Source of the DNA: Bacteroidota bacterium
Lineage (GTDB): Bacteria; Bacteroidota; Ignavibacteria; OLB7
Length of the DNA stretch: 64,000 nucleotides
Direction of reading: 5' to 3'
Assembly: GCA_018266795.1 (NCBI GenBank)
Contig: JAFDZV010000038.1
Location: 1-64,000, forward strand
Within the stretch, counting starts at the first letter, position 1. Each line of letters starts with the position of its first letter. Below the pieces are notes generated by a model that did no database searches, was not told the origin of the DNA, and saw only the letters and a program-made list of their open reading frames with translations. Position numbers and translations under genes: made by a program. Shown piece by piece: positions 43,794 to 53,029 of this stretch.

Positions 43794-44322
43794 TCCTGCT
43801 CTCGATACTGTATGGAATGAGAGAGCCTCCCGATTCGGTGGAGACGGAGGGAGGCGGACATTGGGTGCCGCGTTCGGGGCGGCGTCGGGCCTCAAGATGG
43901 GAAATCTTGGCGTGCGGGACAACGAGCATTGCGGACGGGTGGTGACTCGGTTTGCCGGAGCCCGTGCGCCGAATGGTTCGCACGGTGCTTGTTCACGTTG
44001 GACGTGCGCATGCTACCGACGGTTCGCGCCTGACGGCGCTTGCGATACCCGGCACTGATGCAGCCGGTCATGCCATCAAGCCGCGGAGCCGCGTACCATC
44101 GTGCCGATCGTTCACGCATATGCGTAATAATTGAGTATCGAACCAATGGGTGCAGCTACGTTATTTCCACACGGTTCGCACGGCGCATGTCTCCGGTAGC
44201 AGCGAACCGGCAGGTATTTGTTCAATGCATATATCACCGTTCCTATCGAACCGTGACGGTCCTGCGGCCTCCCGTCTGGCAGCAGGGTGAGGTAGGAGCT
44301 CTCAATGCCTGGAGGCAGAACC
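43794..44322. other. Divergent intergenic region
   Basis: 529 bp between the PNGase F-like gene (minus) and a lipoprotein gene (plus). No confident promoter, RNA or repeat was recognised. It is AT-richer near 44120-44260, as expected for control regions. Confidence 0.4.
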
Positions 44323-44982
44323 ATGCAACGATGGATTCGCACGCTCCTTCTCGCAGCAGCAGTGGCCAGCGGCTGCAACAAGTTGATCACGCCCACCTCC
44401 CCCGCACTGGGATGGGATCTGATCACCAACGGAGCATTCCTCCCCAACGATTCCCTGATCGCCCACGCCCCCGAAACACCCAATCTGGAGGAGGCCATGG
44501 CACCGCCCTGGATGCCGGCAACGGGAACGCCGCAGCTCGGCACGTGGAAGGGGAAGGACAGCATCCCCGGCGTCATCGAAATGTGGGGAAGCGCAAACAT
44601 TGGTGAAGGGGTGATGCAGGTACTCGGCACCCCGATCCGGAAGGGGCACCGCTACCGTGTGGAACTGGACGCTGAGTGGTACCCGCAGGATCCGATGAAC
44701 AACATCCGTCACGTGATCGTCCGATTCCTCGCATTCAACACGGTCCCGGCAAGCAGCGGGCATTGGCAGGAGAAGCATCCCGACGTGGCCGTTATCGGAT
44801 CGATCACCACGGGTGACAGTACCTGGCGGCATTTCACCGTGCCGGTCTGGACTGCCGATGCGGACTACATCGGTTTCGGGATGAACGCGGAGAACGAAGT
44901 GCAGGAGAACAACACGCCGTACAATCACTCGTGGGCCTTCTGCGACAACGTGGAGCTCATCGATCTGGGCACCGACCAGTAG
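44323..44982 (+). CDS. Putative lipoprotein with carbohydrate-binding-like fold
   Basis: A protein of 219 aa from ATG 44323, with GGAGG 8 nt upstream. Leader WIRTLLLAAAVASGCNK has a lipobox (ASGC). The mature part starts WDLITNGAF and has the layout of a CBM4/9 or GOLD-like beta-sandwich often found in such lipoproteins: LGTPIRKGHRYRVELDAEWY, HVIVRFLAFNT, DSTWRHFTVPVWTADADYIG and CDNVELIDL at the end. No catalytic residues are seen, so binding is likely. It is transcribed divergently from the PNGase F-like gene. Confidence 0.72.
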   Translation: MQRWIRTLLLAAAVASGCNKLITPTSPALGWDLITNGAFLPNDSLIAHAPETPNLEEAMAPPWMPATGTPQLGTWKGKDSIPGVIEMWGSANIGEGVMQVLGTPIRKGHRYRVELDAEWYPQDPMNNIRHVIVRFLAFNTVPASSGHWQEKHPDVAVIGSITTGDSTWRHFTVPVWTADADYIGFGMNAENEVQENNTPYNHSWAFCDNVELIDLGTDQ

Positions 44983-45017
44983 TCGAATCGACTCATGATA
45001 ACCACTGCGAAAACGAA

Positions 45018-45041
45018 GCGGCCGGAGATTACTCCGGCCGC
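45018..45041. repeat. Dispersed palindrome, copy 4
   Basis: GCGGCCGGAG, loop ATTA, CTCCGGCCGC: perfect 10-bp arms in the gap between two convergent genes (44982 and 45113). It may also end transcription. Confidence 0.7.
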
Positions 45042-45112
45042 ACCATGAGAAGGTTATGGGTATCATAGTTTCTCGCGCAGGCTGAAGACCCGCTGCTACA
45101 CGGTGCTGTCTC

Positions 45113-45583
45113 TCATCCCTGCTCCCGTTGCCGCGCATAGAAGATAAAGTCCGTCGATGCGGCCGTCCCGCCAAGCTCGCGGACGATGCGGGCAATCTGG
45201 CCGCGGTGGTAGGTGCCGTGATTGTTGATCTGCGTGAGGATGTCGCGCAGCGATGTGGCGAACTCCGCTCCCGCGATTGTGCGGTAGGTGAGCAGGTTGT
45301 CGATGCCCGCCTCGTTCAGCGTCCCGATGTATTCGCTCCACTCCGCGTGCACGGCGTTCAGCCGCTCCTCGCACTCCGCCAGCGACCACTCCGGCCAGAC
45401 GGTGAGCTGCGAGGTGTCGCCGCCGGAGATCCTGACAAGCCAGACGGAGCGCGCGGCAAGCAGGTGCCCCAGCAGGTGCAACGCTTCATTCGGTTCGGCA
45501 AGTCCGCGCAGCGATTCGATGGCGCGCAGCGTTGCCCAGCGATCGTACTCGAGGAAGTCGCGGCAGTACTCTGTGAAGGTCAT
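45113..45583 (-). CDS. DinB-family metal-dependent protein
   Basis: A protein of 156 aa. A four-helix DinB fold: N-terminal YDRWATLRAIESLRGL, then LHLLGHLLAARSVWLVRISG with the first metal His, and the C-terminal NNHGTYHRGQIARIVRELGG with the other His pair. The FYARQREQG ending resembles the conserved DYL..W tail. DinB/YfiT proteins bind a divalent metal and include thiol-dependent transferases; the substrate here is unknown. It stands alone, followed by an inverted-repeat element. Confidence 0.88.
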   Translation of the reverse strand: MTFTEYCRDFLEYDRWATLRAIESLRGLAEPNEALHLLGHLLAARSVWLVRISGGDTSQLTVWPEWSLAECEERLNAVHAEWSEYIGTLNEAGIDNLLTYRTIAGAEFATSLRDILTQINNHGTYHRGQIARIVRELGGTAASTDFIFYARQREQG

Positions 45584-45609
45584 GATCTCTCCTGAGTGGA
45601 CGTTCTAGC

Positions 45610-45729
45610 AGACTGTTGAACAACGTCATCTGCTACGTTGGCCTTCACATCCGCTCACTGCGACGTCCAAAAGCACGTCTCATTCGCGGCCGACTGGCCG
45701 TATTGCATCTGACTGTTGTTGAACAGTCT
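45610..45729. mobile_element. MITE-like inverted-repeat element
   Basis: AGACTGTTGAACAAC (45610-45624) and GTTGTTGAACAGTCT (45715-45729) are inverted copies with one mismatch, enclosing about 90 bp without coding potential. A related GTTGAACAAC string appears near 61427. Confidence 0.6.
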
Positions 45730-45756
45730 GTGGCAACGCAGTAAGTCAACAGGCGG

Positions 45757-46593
45757 CTAGGCAGCAACGCCGGTATCGGTGGATTCGAAGATCCTGTCCG
45801 CGCTCTTCGCAATGAAGCCCTGATACAGCCGGCCCGTTGCCGGATCCTCGTAGCGCCGCGCGAACTCGTGGTAGCAGGTGGGGATCACATGCATCTCCCC
45901 GCCGGCGAACTCCCAGCCGACGCGGTTCGCCATGATGGAGGATTGCTCCAGCAACTCTTCCGGCGTTCCCTTCACCTCGCCACCGGATGCGTTCAACGTG
46001 TAGCCGTTCGCCACCAGCCAGGCATTGAACTCCCCGATGGAGTTGAATGTGGAGAGAGCGTTGAGAAGCACGGTGAAGTGATTGGCCCGGATGCCGAACG
46101 CGGAGAGCCAGCCGGCGTATTCGGATTCCTCGAGCAGCCTCCTGTAGTCCGCGTAGGCAACGGGCTTCCAGGACGGTATCCTGGTAAAGAGTTCGGATGA
46201 GTTCTTCAGCGACGCGGGGATCTGCTCCACAAGCCCCCGCACGATACGCTGCAGCTGTGGGCTGAAGTCCTGGGTGATCAATTCCGAGATGAAGACATGC
46301 GGCAGTTCCTCCGCCGGCGGCGCAAAGGAGCGCGCGAAGAGCCGCTTCTTCTCGAAGTGATATTCGCCGCTCTCCGTGTAGCCAAGGCGCGTGAAGGTGG
46401 CGCCGAGCGAGTCCACGCCGATGGGATCCAGGTTGAACGTGCGGAAGGCGATGTGATCGTTCACGTAGCGCTCGCCGCGTGCCGCGAGCAGGTTGCAGAT
46501 CTCCGCCGCCGCAGGCGTAATGGAAGAGTAGTCGCGCCAGAAGAACTCGAGAAGCTGGTCGACGCCGGGGTTGCTCATCGTTGTTGCTGCCAT
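45757..46593 (-). CDS. DUF1338 family protein (2-oxoadipate dioxygenase/decarboxylase-like)
   Basis: A protein of 278 aa from ATG 46593 (46578 and 46638 also possible). Residues about 40-70 carry GERYVNDHIAFRTFNLDPIG with a metal His. Further on are FGIRANHFTVLLNALSTFN with a second His, and GGEMHVIPTCYHEFARRYED near the end. This is the VOC-like, Fe(II)-binding DUF1338 fold, whose characterised members (HglS/YdcJ) convert 2-oxoadipate to 2-hydroxyglutarate in lysine breakdown. The size matches short members. It lies 175 bp downstream of hisIE on the same strand; a link to histidine is not implied. Confidence 0.85.
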   Translation of the reverse strand: MAATTMSNPGVDQLLEFFWRDYSSITPAAAEICNLLAARGERYVNDHIAFRTFNLDPIGVDSLGATFTRLGYTESGEYHFEKKRLFARSFAPPAEELPHVFISELITQDFSPQLQRIVRGLVEQIPASLKNSSELFTRIPSWKPVAYADYRRLLEESEYAGWLSAFGIRANHFTVLLNALSTFNSIGEFNAWLVANGYTLNASGGEVKGTPEELLEQSSIMANRVGWEFAGGEMHVIPTCYHEFARRYEDPATGRLYQGFIAKSADRIFESTDTGVAA

Positions 46594-46768
46594 TGTCTGT
46601 GTCGGGTATTGAACGGCCAGCAACTTCGACAGCGGCATGCAATCTGTTCGTAAGAAGGTGTTCCCCGGGGAGCATCAACCCAGCGTGGCGGCGAGATGGG
46701 CGCCGCGACTGTTGCCGGACGTTCATATCCTTGGCACACCAGCCATTGCCGCGAGCAGAATGCATCGT

Positions 46769-47449
46769 TCAACCCGGCCCCATACGCCCCGCGAGCACGG
46801 CGCAGACATCGGAGAGAGAGATCCCGCACTGCTCGAAGAGCACGAGAAGGTGATAGAGGAGATCCGCGCTTTCGTTCCTCAACTCAGGGCTGTCACCCTT
46901 CATTGCTGCGATCACCGTCTCAACGGCCTCCTCCCCCACCTTCTGCGCGATGCGCGACGTCCCGGCCGTGAAGAGCGACGTGGTGTAGGAGCCTTCCGGC
47001 ATCGCCGCATGCCGCGCGGTGATTGTTCGCGTAAGCTCATCCAGTACGTCCCCCGGATGTTCGCGCCGCTCCTCACCGAAACATGTCCACGAGCCGTTGT
47101 GGCACACTGCACCGGCCGGACGGGCGCGAATGAGCAACGTGTCGTTGTCGCAGTCGGCGGCGATCGATTCCACTACGAGATAGTTTCCGGAGGTCTCCCC
47201 CTTGGTCCAGAGCCGCTCCTTCGAGCGGCTCCAGAACGTCACACGCCCGCCGGCAATCGTTGCCTCCAGCGCCTCGCGGTTCATGAAGCCGAGCATCAGC
47301 ACCTGATGGGTCACCGCATCCTGAACCACGGCCGGCAGCAGTCCGCCCATCTTATCGAAGTCCAGCAGTTCCGGGCTCGGCACGTTCGATGCTGTTGTAG
47401 GTTCCTGCGGCATTGGCCTGCTCCTGTTGGCTACGGTTTCCTGCGGCAT
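46769..47449 (-). CDS. hisIE: Bifunctional phosphoribosyl-AMP cyclohydrolase / phosphoribosyl-ATP pyrophosphatase
   Basis: A protein of 226 aa (ATG 47449, or 47413). HisI part, residues about 30-125: FWSRSKERLWTKGETSGN, DCDNDTLLIRA and the zinc Cys region CHNGSWTCF. HisE part, about 130-226: LDELTRTITARHA, KVGEEAVETVIAAMKG and ESADLLYHLLVL with the acidic metal-binding helices. It catalyses steps 2 and 3 of histidine synthesis. It starts 1 bp after hisF ends and is the last gene of the his operon. Confidence 0.95.
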   Translation of the reverse strand: MPQETVANRSRPMPQEPTTASNVPSPELLDFDKMGGLLPAVVQDAVTHQVLMLGFMNREALEATIAGGRVTFWSRSKERLWTKGETSGNYLVVESIAADCDNDTLLIRARPAGAVCHNGSWTCFGEERREHPGDVLDELTRTITARHAAMPEGSYTTSLFTAGTSRIAQKVGEEAVETVIAAMKGDSPELRNESADLLYHLLVLFEQCGISLSDVCAVLAGRMGPG

Positions 47450-47450
47450 G

Positions 47451-48224
47451 TCATTGAAGGCGCATCGGGATGCCCAGCGCGGCCAACCCCTGCTTCAGTT
47501 CGCGGAGGGTGACCGTGCCGTCGTGAAAGATGCTGGCCGCGAGCACGGCATCGGCATTCCCCTGGAGAAAGGCATCGGCAACGTGGCCAACGCTTCCGGC
47601 GCCGCCGGAGGCGATCACCGGAACGTTCACGGCCCGGGAGAGCGCGCGAAGCAGCTCGAGATCGTAGCCGGCCTGCATGCCGTCGCGATCCATCGATGTG
47701 GCCAGCAGCTCGCCGGCGCCGAGGCCAACGGCGCGCCTGGCCCACTCCACCGCCTCCAGTTCCGTCGGCTGGGAGCCGCCGCGAATCCAGACGTCCCAGC
47801 CGGCTTCCGGATCACCGGGACGGCGGCGGCGTGCATCGATCGCGGCAACCACGGCCTGGCTTCCAACACGCGCGGCCGCCTCGGAGAGCAGCTCCGGGCG
47901 AAGCACGGCCGCGGTATTGAACGATACCTTGTCCGCGCCGGCGGCAAGAGCGCTCGCAACCTCGTCCACCGTGGAGATGCCGCCTCCAACGGTGAACGGA
48001 ATCTGCACGGCGCGCGCAACGCGTTCGATGATATCGAAGAACGTACGCCGCCCCTCGCGCGAAGCGCTGATGTCCAGCAGTACAAGCTCGTCCGCCCCCT
48101 CGGCGCTGTACCGTTCGGCAAGCGCAACGGGATCGCCGGCATCGCGGATGTTTTCGAACTGAACTCCCTTCACCACGCGCCCATCCTTCACATCGAGGCA
48201 GGGAATGATCCGCCGAGCAAGCAT
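47451..48224 (-). CDS. hisF: Imidazole glycerol phosphate synthase, cyclase subunit
   Basis: A protein of 257 aa from ATG 48224. A (beta/alpha)8 barrel with [20 protein letters not shown] (catalytic Asp in CLDV), phosphate loops VGGGIST and SFNTAAV, and a second catalytic region [13 protein letters not shown]. It pairs with HisH, using its ammonia to form IGP and AICAR (step 5). It begins 4 bp after the hisA stop, with GGAGAAGGGG upstream inside hisA. Confidence 0.96.
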   Translation of the reverse strand: MLARRIIPCLDVKDGRVVKGVQFENIRDAGDPVALAERYSAEGADELVLLDISASREGRRTFFDIIERVARAVQIPFTVGGGISTVDEVASALAAGADKVSFNTAAVLRPELLSEAAARVGSQAVVAAIDARRRRPGDPEAGWDVWIRGGSQPTELEAVEWARRAVGLGAGELLATSMDRDGMQAGYDLELLRALSRAVNVPVIASGGAGSVGHVADAFLQGNADAVLAASIFHDGTVTLRELKQGLAALGIPMRLQ

Positions 48225-48228
48225 GCCG

Positions 48229-48966
48229 CTATTCCCCTTCTCCATGTGTCCGAACCCAGCCGGCCAGATCCTCCAGCGTAAGGCTCCCTTCGTAGATCGC
48301 CTTGCCGATCACGGCGCCCGCAACGCCCGCGGCGTCGAGCGCAGTGAGATCGTCCGTGCTCGAGATGCCGCCGGATGCGATGAACGAGAGCGACGGGAAC
48401 TCGTGCACCAGGCCGGCATAGAGGTCCACGTTCGGCCCGGCCAGCATGCCGTCGCGCACGATGTCCGTGCAGATCACGGTCTGGAGGCCAACTTCCGCCG
48501 CATATCCCACGAGTCCTGCGGGCGTTACCGGCACCATCTGCCGCCATCCTCTGGTGGCAACCTCGCCGTCGCGGAGGTCGAGGGCCACGGCGATCCTGGC
48601 GGCACCGAACTCCTCCACCCACTCCCGCAGCAACGACGGGTTCTCCGCGGCGACACTGCCAACAACGACGCGATCGGCGCCAAGCTCGATCAGCCGCTCG
48701 ATCTCGTCCACAGTTCTCACGCCGCCGCCAACCTCTCCGCTCACACCATCCAACGCGAGGATCTCCGCCAGTGTATCCCAGTTGGTCACGGTTCCGTCCG
48801 CGGCCCCCTCCAGATCCACGAGATGCAGGTAGCCGAATCCGGCTGCAGCGAACTCGCCGGCGGCGGCAAGCGGCGACTCGTGGTACACGGTTCGCGACGC
48901 ATACGAGCCCTGCCGAAGCCTGACCGCATGGCCGCCGTAGATGTCGATTGCAGGAATGATCAACAT
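48229..48966 (-). CDS. hisA: ProFAR isomerase
   Basis: A protein of 245 aa from ATG 48966, which lies inside the end of hisH (7-bp overlap). A barrel with [20 protein letters not shown], catalytic Asp in [29 protein letters not shown] (second Asp) and [11 protein letters not shown]. It converts ProFAR to PRFAR (step 4). The frame stays open far upstream, but that sequence is antisense-like shadow of hisH and hisB. Confidence 0.95.
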   Translation of the reverse strand: MLIIPAIDIYGGHAVRLRQGSYASRTVYHESPLAAAGEFAAAGFGYLHLVDLEGAADGTVTNWDTLAEILALDGVSGEVGGGVRTVDEIERLIELGADRVVVGSVAAENPSLLREWVEEFGAARIAVALDLRDGEVATRGWRQMVPVTPAGLVGYAAEVGLQTVICTDIVRDGMLAGPNVDLYAGLVHEFPSLSFIASGGISSTDDLTALDAAGVAGAVIGKAIYEGSLTLEDLAGWVRTHGEGE

Positions 48967-49547
48967 AGGCTGATGAAGTTTTCGAGAAGCCGCAGCCCGG
49001 CCGGGCCGGACTTCTCCGGATGAAATTGCACGCCGCGAATGTTGGCGCGCGTTACGGCGGCGGAGAATTCCACGCCGTAGATACCGGTGGCAACAGTTGC
49101 CGCACCGGGAGCCGCATAGTACGAATGAACGAAGTAGAAATATTCGCCCGACGGGATATCGCGGAAGAGCGGGTCCTCCACGGCCGGGTATACGCGGTTC
49201 CATCCGATCTGAGGCGTCCTCAACCCCGGCACGGCAAAGGGCTCCACGGTTCCCGGCACCAGGCCCAGACACGCCGTCTGGTTCTCCTGCGAGTAGTCGA
49301 ACATGAGCTGCATCCCCAGACAGATCCCGAGCAGCGGCGCCTCCAGCCCGCGCAGCCAGCCCTCCAGGCCGGATTCGGCGATGAGCCGCATGGCATTGCC
49401 GGCCGCGCCCACGCCGGGCAGGATCAGCTTCTCGGCACGATCCAGTTCCGCCGGCGACGACGAGATGAACGAACCGGCTCCAAGCCGATCGAGCGCATTC
49501 CGCACGGACCCGAAGTTGCCGGAACCGTAGTCGATGATGCCGATCAT
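48960..49547 (-). CDS. hisH: Imidazole glycerol phosphate synthase, glutaminase subunit
   Basis: A protein of 195 aa. A class I glutamine amidotransferase: GIIDYGSGNFGSVRNAL at the N-terminus, nucleophile Cys in LLGICLGMQLMFD, PQIGWN, and the His-Glu pair in GVQFHPEKS. It supplies ammonia to HisF. It overlaps hisB by 4 bp and hisA by 7 bp. Confidence 0.96.
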   Translation of the reverse strand: MIGIIDYGSGNFGSVRNALDRLGAGSFISSSPAELDRAEKLILPGVGAAGNAMRLIAESGLEGWLRGLEAPLLGICLGMQLMFDYSQENQTACLGLVPGTVEPFAVPGLRTPQIGWNRVYPAVEDPLFRDIPSGEYFYFVHSYYAAPGAATVATGIYGVEFSAAVTRANIRGVQFHPEKSGPAGLRLLENFISLC

Positions 49548-50641
49548 AGCACGCCCTTCGTGGTTGGAAGTCCGGAGCGCCCATCGCGCGCAACCGCCAT
49601 GCGGAGCGCGCGTGCAACGGCCTTGAAGATGGACTCGATCCTGTGATGATCGTTCCGTCCCGTTGCACTGATGTTGATGTTCGCGCGCATGCCGTCAGAA
49701 AACGCGCGGAAGAAATCCTCCACCAGTTCGGTGGGAAGCTCCCCAACCCGCTCGCGATCGAAGCGCGCATCGAACACCAGATAGGGCCGCCCGCCCAGAT
49801 CCAGCGCGGCCTGCGCCAGCGCCTCGTCCATCGGCAGCATGAAGCCGTACCGGCCGATACCCCGCTTGTCGCCGATGGCAAGCCGGATCGCCTCCCCGAG
49901 TGCCAGGCCGGTATCCTCCACGGTGTGATGCTCGTCGATATCGAGATCGCCGCGCGCATGTATCGTCATGTCGATCAGCGAGTGGCGCGCCAACTGTGCG
50001 AGCATGTGATCGAAGAAGCCGATGCCGGTGGCGATATCGTAGGCGCCGGTGCCGTCCAGCGCAAGCTCCACGGTGATCGCGGTCTCGCTGGTGACGCGCT
50101 CCACGCGGGCGGTGCGGCCGTCGCGAAGGATGTAGCCGCATGCCTCGCGGAAACTCCGCGCAACGAAATCGGCATCGCTCGCAACGTCCGGCTGCCCCGG
50201 TACCAGCCGGACGCCGCGGCATCCCAGGTTGCGGGCCAGGCCGATATCGGTCTCGCGATCGCCAAGCACGAAGGAACGTGCCATGTCCACCCGGTTCTCC
50301 GCCAGATAGTTCGCGAGCATGCCGGTCTTCGGCTTGCGGCACTCGCATCCCTGCCACTCACCATGCGGACAGATGAAGACATGGGCGAAGGAGATTCCCT
50401 CCCCTTCGAAGATGCGCATCATCTTGTCGTGGGGAAGGTCGAATCGCTCCTGCGGGAACGCCCGCGTTCCCAGATCGTCCTGATTGGTGACCATCACTGC
50501 CTCGAAGCCCGCCTCCAGCAAGGCGCGCATGCCGGCGATCGCCCCCGGTATCAGCTCGAGCTTCTCGAGCGAGTCGATGCGCTCATCGGGAGGTTCAACG
50601 ATCAGCGTTCCATCACGATCAACGAAGAGCACTTTCTTCAT
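49544..50641 (-). CDS. hisB: Bifunctional histidinol-phosphatase / imidazoleglycerol-phosphate dehydratase
   Basis: A protein of 365 aa from ATG 50641. N-terminal HAD phosphatase (about 1-165): FVDRDGTLIVEPP with the Asp nucleophile, MVTNQDDLG, zinc loop CPHGEWQGCECRKP and LGDRETDIGLA. C-terminal IGPD (about 170-365): FFDHMLAQLARHS, DEHHTVEDTGLALG and NDHHRIESIFKA, the metal-binding His clusters. It performs steps 6 and 8. The fused form as in enterobacteria removes the need for a separate hisN. 16 bp separate it from hisC. Confidence 0.95.
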   Translation of the reverse strand: MKKVLFVDRDGTLIVEPPDERIDSLEKLELIPGAIAGMRALLEAGFEAVMVTNQDDLGTRAFPQERFDLPHDKMMRIFEGEGISFAHVFICPHGEWQGCECRKPKTGMLANYLAENRVDMARSFVLGDRETDIGLARNLGCRGVRLVPGQPDVASDADFVARSFREACGYILRDGRTARVERVTSETAITVELALDGTGAYDIATGIGFFDHMLAQLARHSLIDMTIHARGDLDIDEHHTVEDTGLALGEAIRLAIGDKRGIGRYGFMLPMDEALAQAALDLGGRPYLVFDARFDRERVGELPTELVEDFFRAFSDGMRANINISATGRNDHHRIESIFKAVARALRMAVARDGRSGLPTTKGVL

Positions 50642-50657
50642 CCGGGAGTCTCCTTCT

Positions 50658-51722
50658 TCATGCATCGATCTCGAGGAGTGCATTCAACAACGCTGTATTC
50701 TCCGCCGGCGTGCCAACGGTTATGCGAAGCGCTCCGGCAAGCCCCGGCTCGCCGCTCCGGTCGCGCACAATCAGGCCCCGCTCGCGAAGCTCCGCATGCA
50801 CTGCCGCCGCGTTCGCAAACCGGACCAGAAGAAAGTTCGCATCGCTTGGATGAACGCAGAGCACGCCGCGCAGCTTCGCAAGGCCGGCGGCGAGGCGTTC
50901 GCGTTCGGCAACGATGGCCGCAACCTGAGCGCGCTCGCGCCCCACATCCTCCAGTGCGGCAAGCGCGGTGCACGCAACAAGCGAGCCCACGTTGTACGGC
51001 GGCTTCACATTCATCAGCCACGACACGATCCCGGGCTGCGCCACCGCATAGCCCAGACGCAGTCCCGCAAGCCCCCACGCCTTGGAGAGCGTGCGCAGCA
51101 CCACGAGGTTCGGGATGTCGTTCACCAGCGCTGCCATGCTGCCGCGCGACGCGAACTCGATGTAGGCCTCGTCCACGACAACGATGCAACCGGACCGTTC
51201 GCACAGCGCCAGGAGATCGTCCACCGCGAGAAGGTTGCCGGTTGGATTGTTGGGGGAGCAGCAGAAGATGAGCCTGGTTCTCTCCTCCACTGCGGAGAGC
51301 ATGGCGGGAAGATCCAGCCCGAAGGTTCCCTGCACAAGCGGAACGCCGCGCACGGCAATGTTGTTGAGCGCGGCGGCCACGCGATACATGCCGTAGGTAG
51401 GCTCGGCAACCAGGATCGCATCGCGCGCCGGCTCGCAGAAGATGCGCATCAGAAGATCGATCGCCTCGTCGGAACCGACGCCCACGAAGACGTTCTCCTG
51501 CCGTACGCCCACGAGCCCGGCCAGGCGCGCGCGCAACCGGTTCTGACGGGGATCGGGATAACGGTTCAACGCCGGCTCTCCGGCGGATGCATAGGGATTC
51601 TCGTTGGCATCGAGAAGGATGCCGGCGCTGTTGTCGTGCCGTGCGGCACGGTACGGCTCGAGAGCGCGGATGGATGGGCGCACCATCGCATCGATCGCCG
51701 AAGTGGTTGAAGCGGAACTCAT
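50658..51722 (-). CDS. hisC: Histidinol-phosphate aminotransferase
   Basis: A protein of 354 aa. PLP fold-type I enzyme: LLDANENPYASAGEPALNRY, VGVGSDEAIDLL, CSPNNPTGNLLAVDD, VVDEAYIEF and the PLP lysine in RTLSKAWGLAGLRLGY; a late Arg in ALRITVGT binds substrate phosphate/carboxylate. It carries out step 7. The start overlaps the hisD stop (ATGA). Confidence 0.95.
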   Translation of the reverse strand: MSSASTTSAIDAMVRPSIRALEPYRAARHDNSAGILLDANENPYASAGEPALNRYPDPRQNRLRARLAGLVGVRQENVFVGVGSDEAIDLLMRIFCEPARDAILVAEPTYGMYRVAAALNNIAVRGVPLVQGTFGLDLPAMLSAVEERTRLIFCCSPNNPTGNLLAVDDLLALCERSGCIVVVDEAYIEFASRGSMAALVNDIPNLVVLRTLSKAWGLAGLRLGYAVAQPGIVSWLMNVKPPYNVGSLVACTALAALEDVGRERAQVAAIVAERERLAAGLAKLRGVLCVHPSDANFLLVRFANAAAVHAELRERGLIVRDRSGEPGLAGALRITVGTPAENTALLNALLEIDA

Positions 51723-53029
51723 GACAGGCCCCCCTCGCGAAGGCGATCGATGCGCCTGGTGACGGCGCGGGCGTGCGCATCCAGCCCTTCGGCCCCGGCG
51801 AGCGCTGTGAGGGTTGGCGCAAGCGCCTCCAGACCGGACGCGGTGATGCGTTGAAAGGAGATGGACTTCTGAAAGCTCTCCACGGAGAGGCCGCTCTCCC
51901 AGCGGGCGGCGCCGCTGGTGGGGAGCGTGTGATTGGTGCCGGAGGCATAGTCACCGGCGGTTACCGGCGCCCACGGGCCAACGAACACGGAGCCGGCGCT
52001 TGTGATCGCGCGCAGGATCGGCTCCGGTTCCCGCACGTTCACGATGAGATGCTCAGGGCCGTACATGTTGGAGAAGCGGACGGCCTCGCTCATCGAGTCC
52101 GCAACGATAGCGTAGCTCCCTTCCAGCGCCTGGCTCACGATCGCGCGCCTGGAGAGCGTTCCAAGCTGGGCATCCAGCTCCCGAAGTGTTGCGGCGGCAA
52201 GCTCCGGACTGTCGGTAACCAACACCACATGCGCATCGGGATCGTGCTCCGCCTGCGAGAGAAGATCGGCGGCAACGAGAGCTGCATCCGCGGATGCATC
52301 CGCGAGCACCAGCAGTTCGGACGGTCCGGCCAGCAGGTCGATCGCGGCGCCCCGGGGATCGGCCGAGACCAGTTCCTTGGCTGCCGCCACGTACCGGTTC
52401 CCGGGCCCGAAGATCTTCTCCACCTTCGGCACGCTCTCGGTGCCGTACGCCATGGCAGCAACGGCCTGCGCGCCGCCGACGGCATACACTTCATCGATGC
52501 CGAGCGTCCCGGCCGCGACCAGAACGGCAGGATCCACGGTGCCGTCGCGACGCGGAGGGGAGCAGAGAACGATGCGGCTGCAGCCGGCCAGGATGGCGGG
52601 GATGCCGAGCATCAGGACGGTGGAGGGGAGCGGCGCGGAGCCGGCCGGAACGTAGAGTCCCACGCTCTCGATGGCGCGGCGCTCCCGCCAGCAGAGGACG
52701 CCCGGCATCGTCTCCACCGCGGGCTCCACCGCCAGTTGCGCGGAGTGGAACGCGCGGATATTCGCGGCCGCCGTGCGGATTGCATCGGCGAGCTCCGGCG
52801 ATGCGGCGGCGCGCGCATCGGCGAACGCCTCCGGTGCCACACGAATGCCTGCAAGATCCGCACCGTCGAATCGGAGCGTCAGCTCGCGGATCGCCGCATC
52901 ACCCCGTTCGCGCACGTCCGCCACGATGCCGCGCACGGCATCCACCGAGGTGCGATCGCTCACGCCGCCGCGCTCGACCAGGGGGCCGAGAGCGGCGGGG
53001 TCCAGATCGGAGAGCCGGAATGTCTTCAT
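51719..53029 (-). CDS. hisD: Histidinol dehydrogenase
   Basis: A protein of 436 aa from ATG 53029, overlapping the hisG stop by 4 bp. Landmarks: YVPAGSAPLPSTVLMLGIPA, GGAQAVAAMAYGTESVPKV, IFGPGNRYVAAAKELV, SQAEHDPDAHV (zinc/catalytic residues) and NHTLPTSGAARWESGLSV. It oxidises histidinol to histidine in two NAD-dependent steps (9 and 10). The long open frame extending to 53617 is shadow of hisG. Confidence 0.96.
   Translation of the reverse strand: MKTFRLSDLDPAALGPLVERGGVSDRTSVDAVRGIVADVRERGDAAIRELTLRFDGADLAGIRVAPEAFADARAAASPELADAIRTAAANIRAFHSAQLAVEPAVETMPGVLCWRERRAIESVGLYVPAGSAPLPSTVLMLGIPAILAGCSRIVLCSPPRRDGTVDPAVLVAAGTLGIDEVYAVGGAQAVAAMAYGTESVPKVEKIFGPGNRYVAAAKELVSADPRGAAIDLLAGPSELLVLADASADAALVAADLLSQAEHDPDAHVVLVTDSPELAAATLRELDAQLGTLSRRAIVSQALEGSYAIVADSMSEAVRFSNMYGPEHLIVNVREPEPILRAITSAGSVFVGPWAPVTAGDYASGTNHTLPTSGAARWESGLSVESFQKSISFQRITASGLEALAPTLTALAGAEGLDAHARAVTRRIDRLREGGLS

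Noticed and set aside
40128-43820. Plus-strand open frame of 1230 codons
   Set aside because: Antisense shadow of the second PNGase F-like gene; the composition is that of reversed codons.
49643-51271. Plus-strand open frame of 542 codons over hisB/hisC
   Set aside because: Antisense shadow; the minus-strand proteins carry catalytic motifs.
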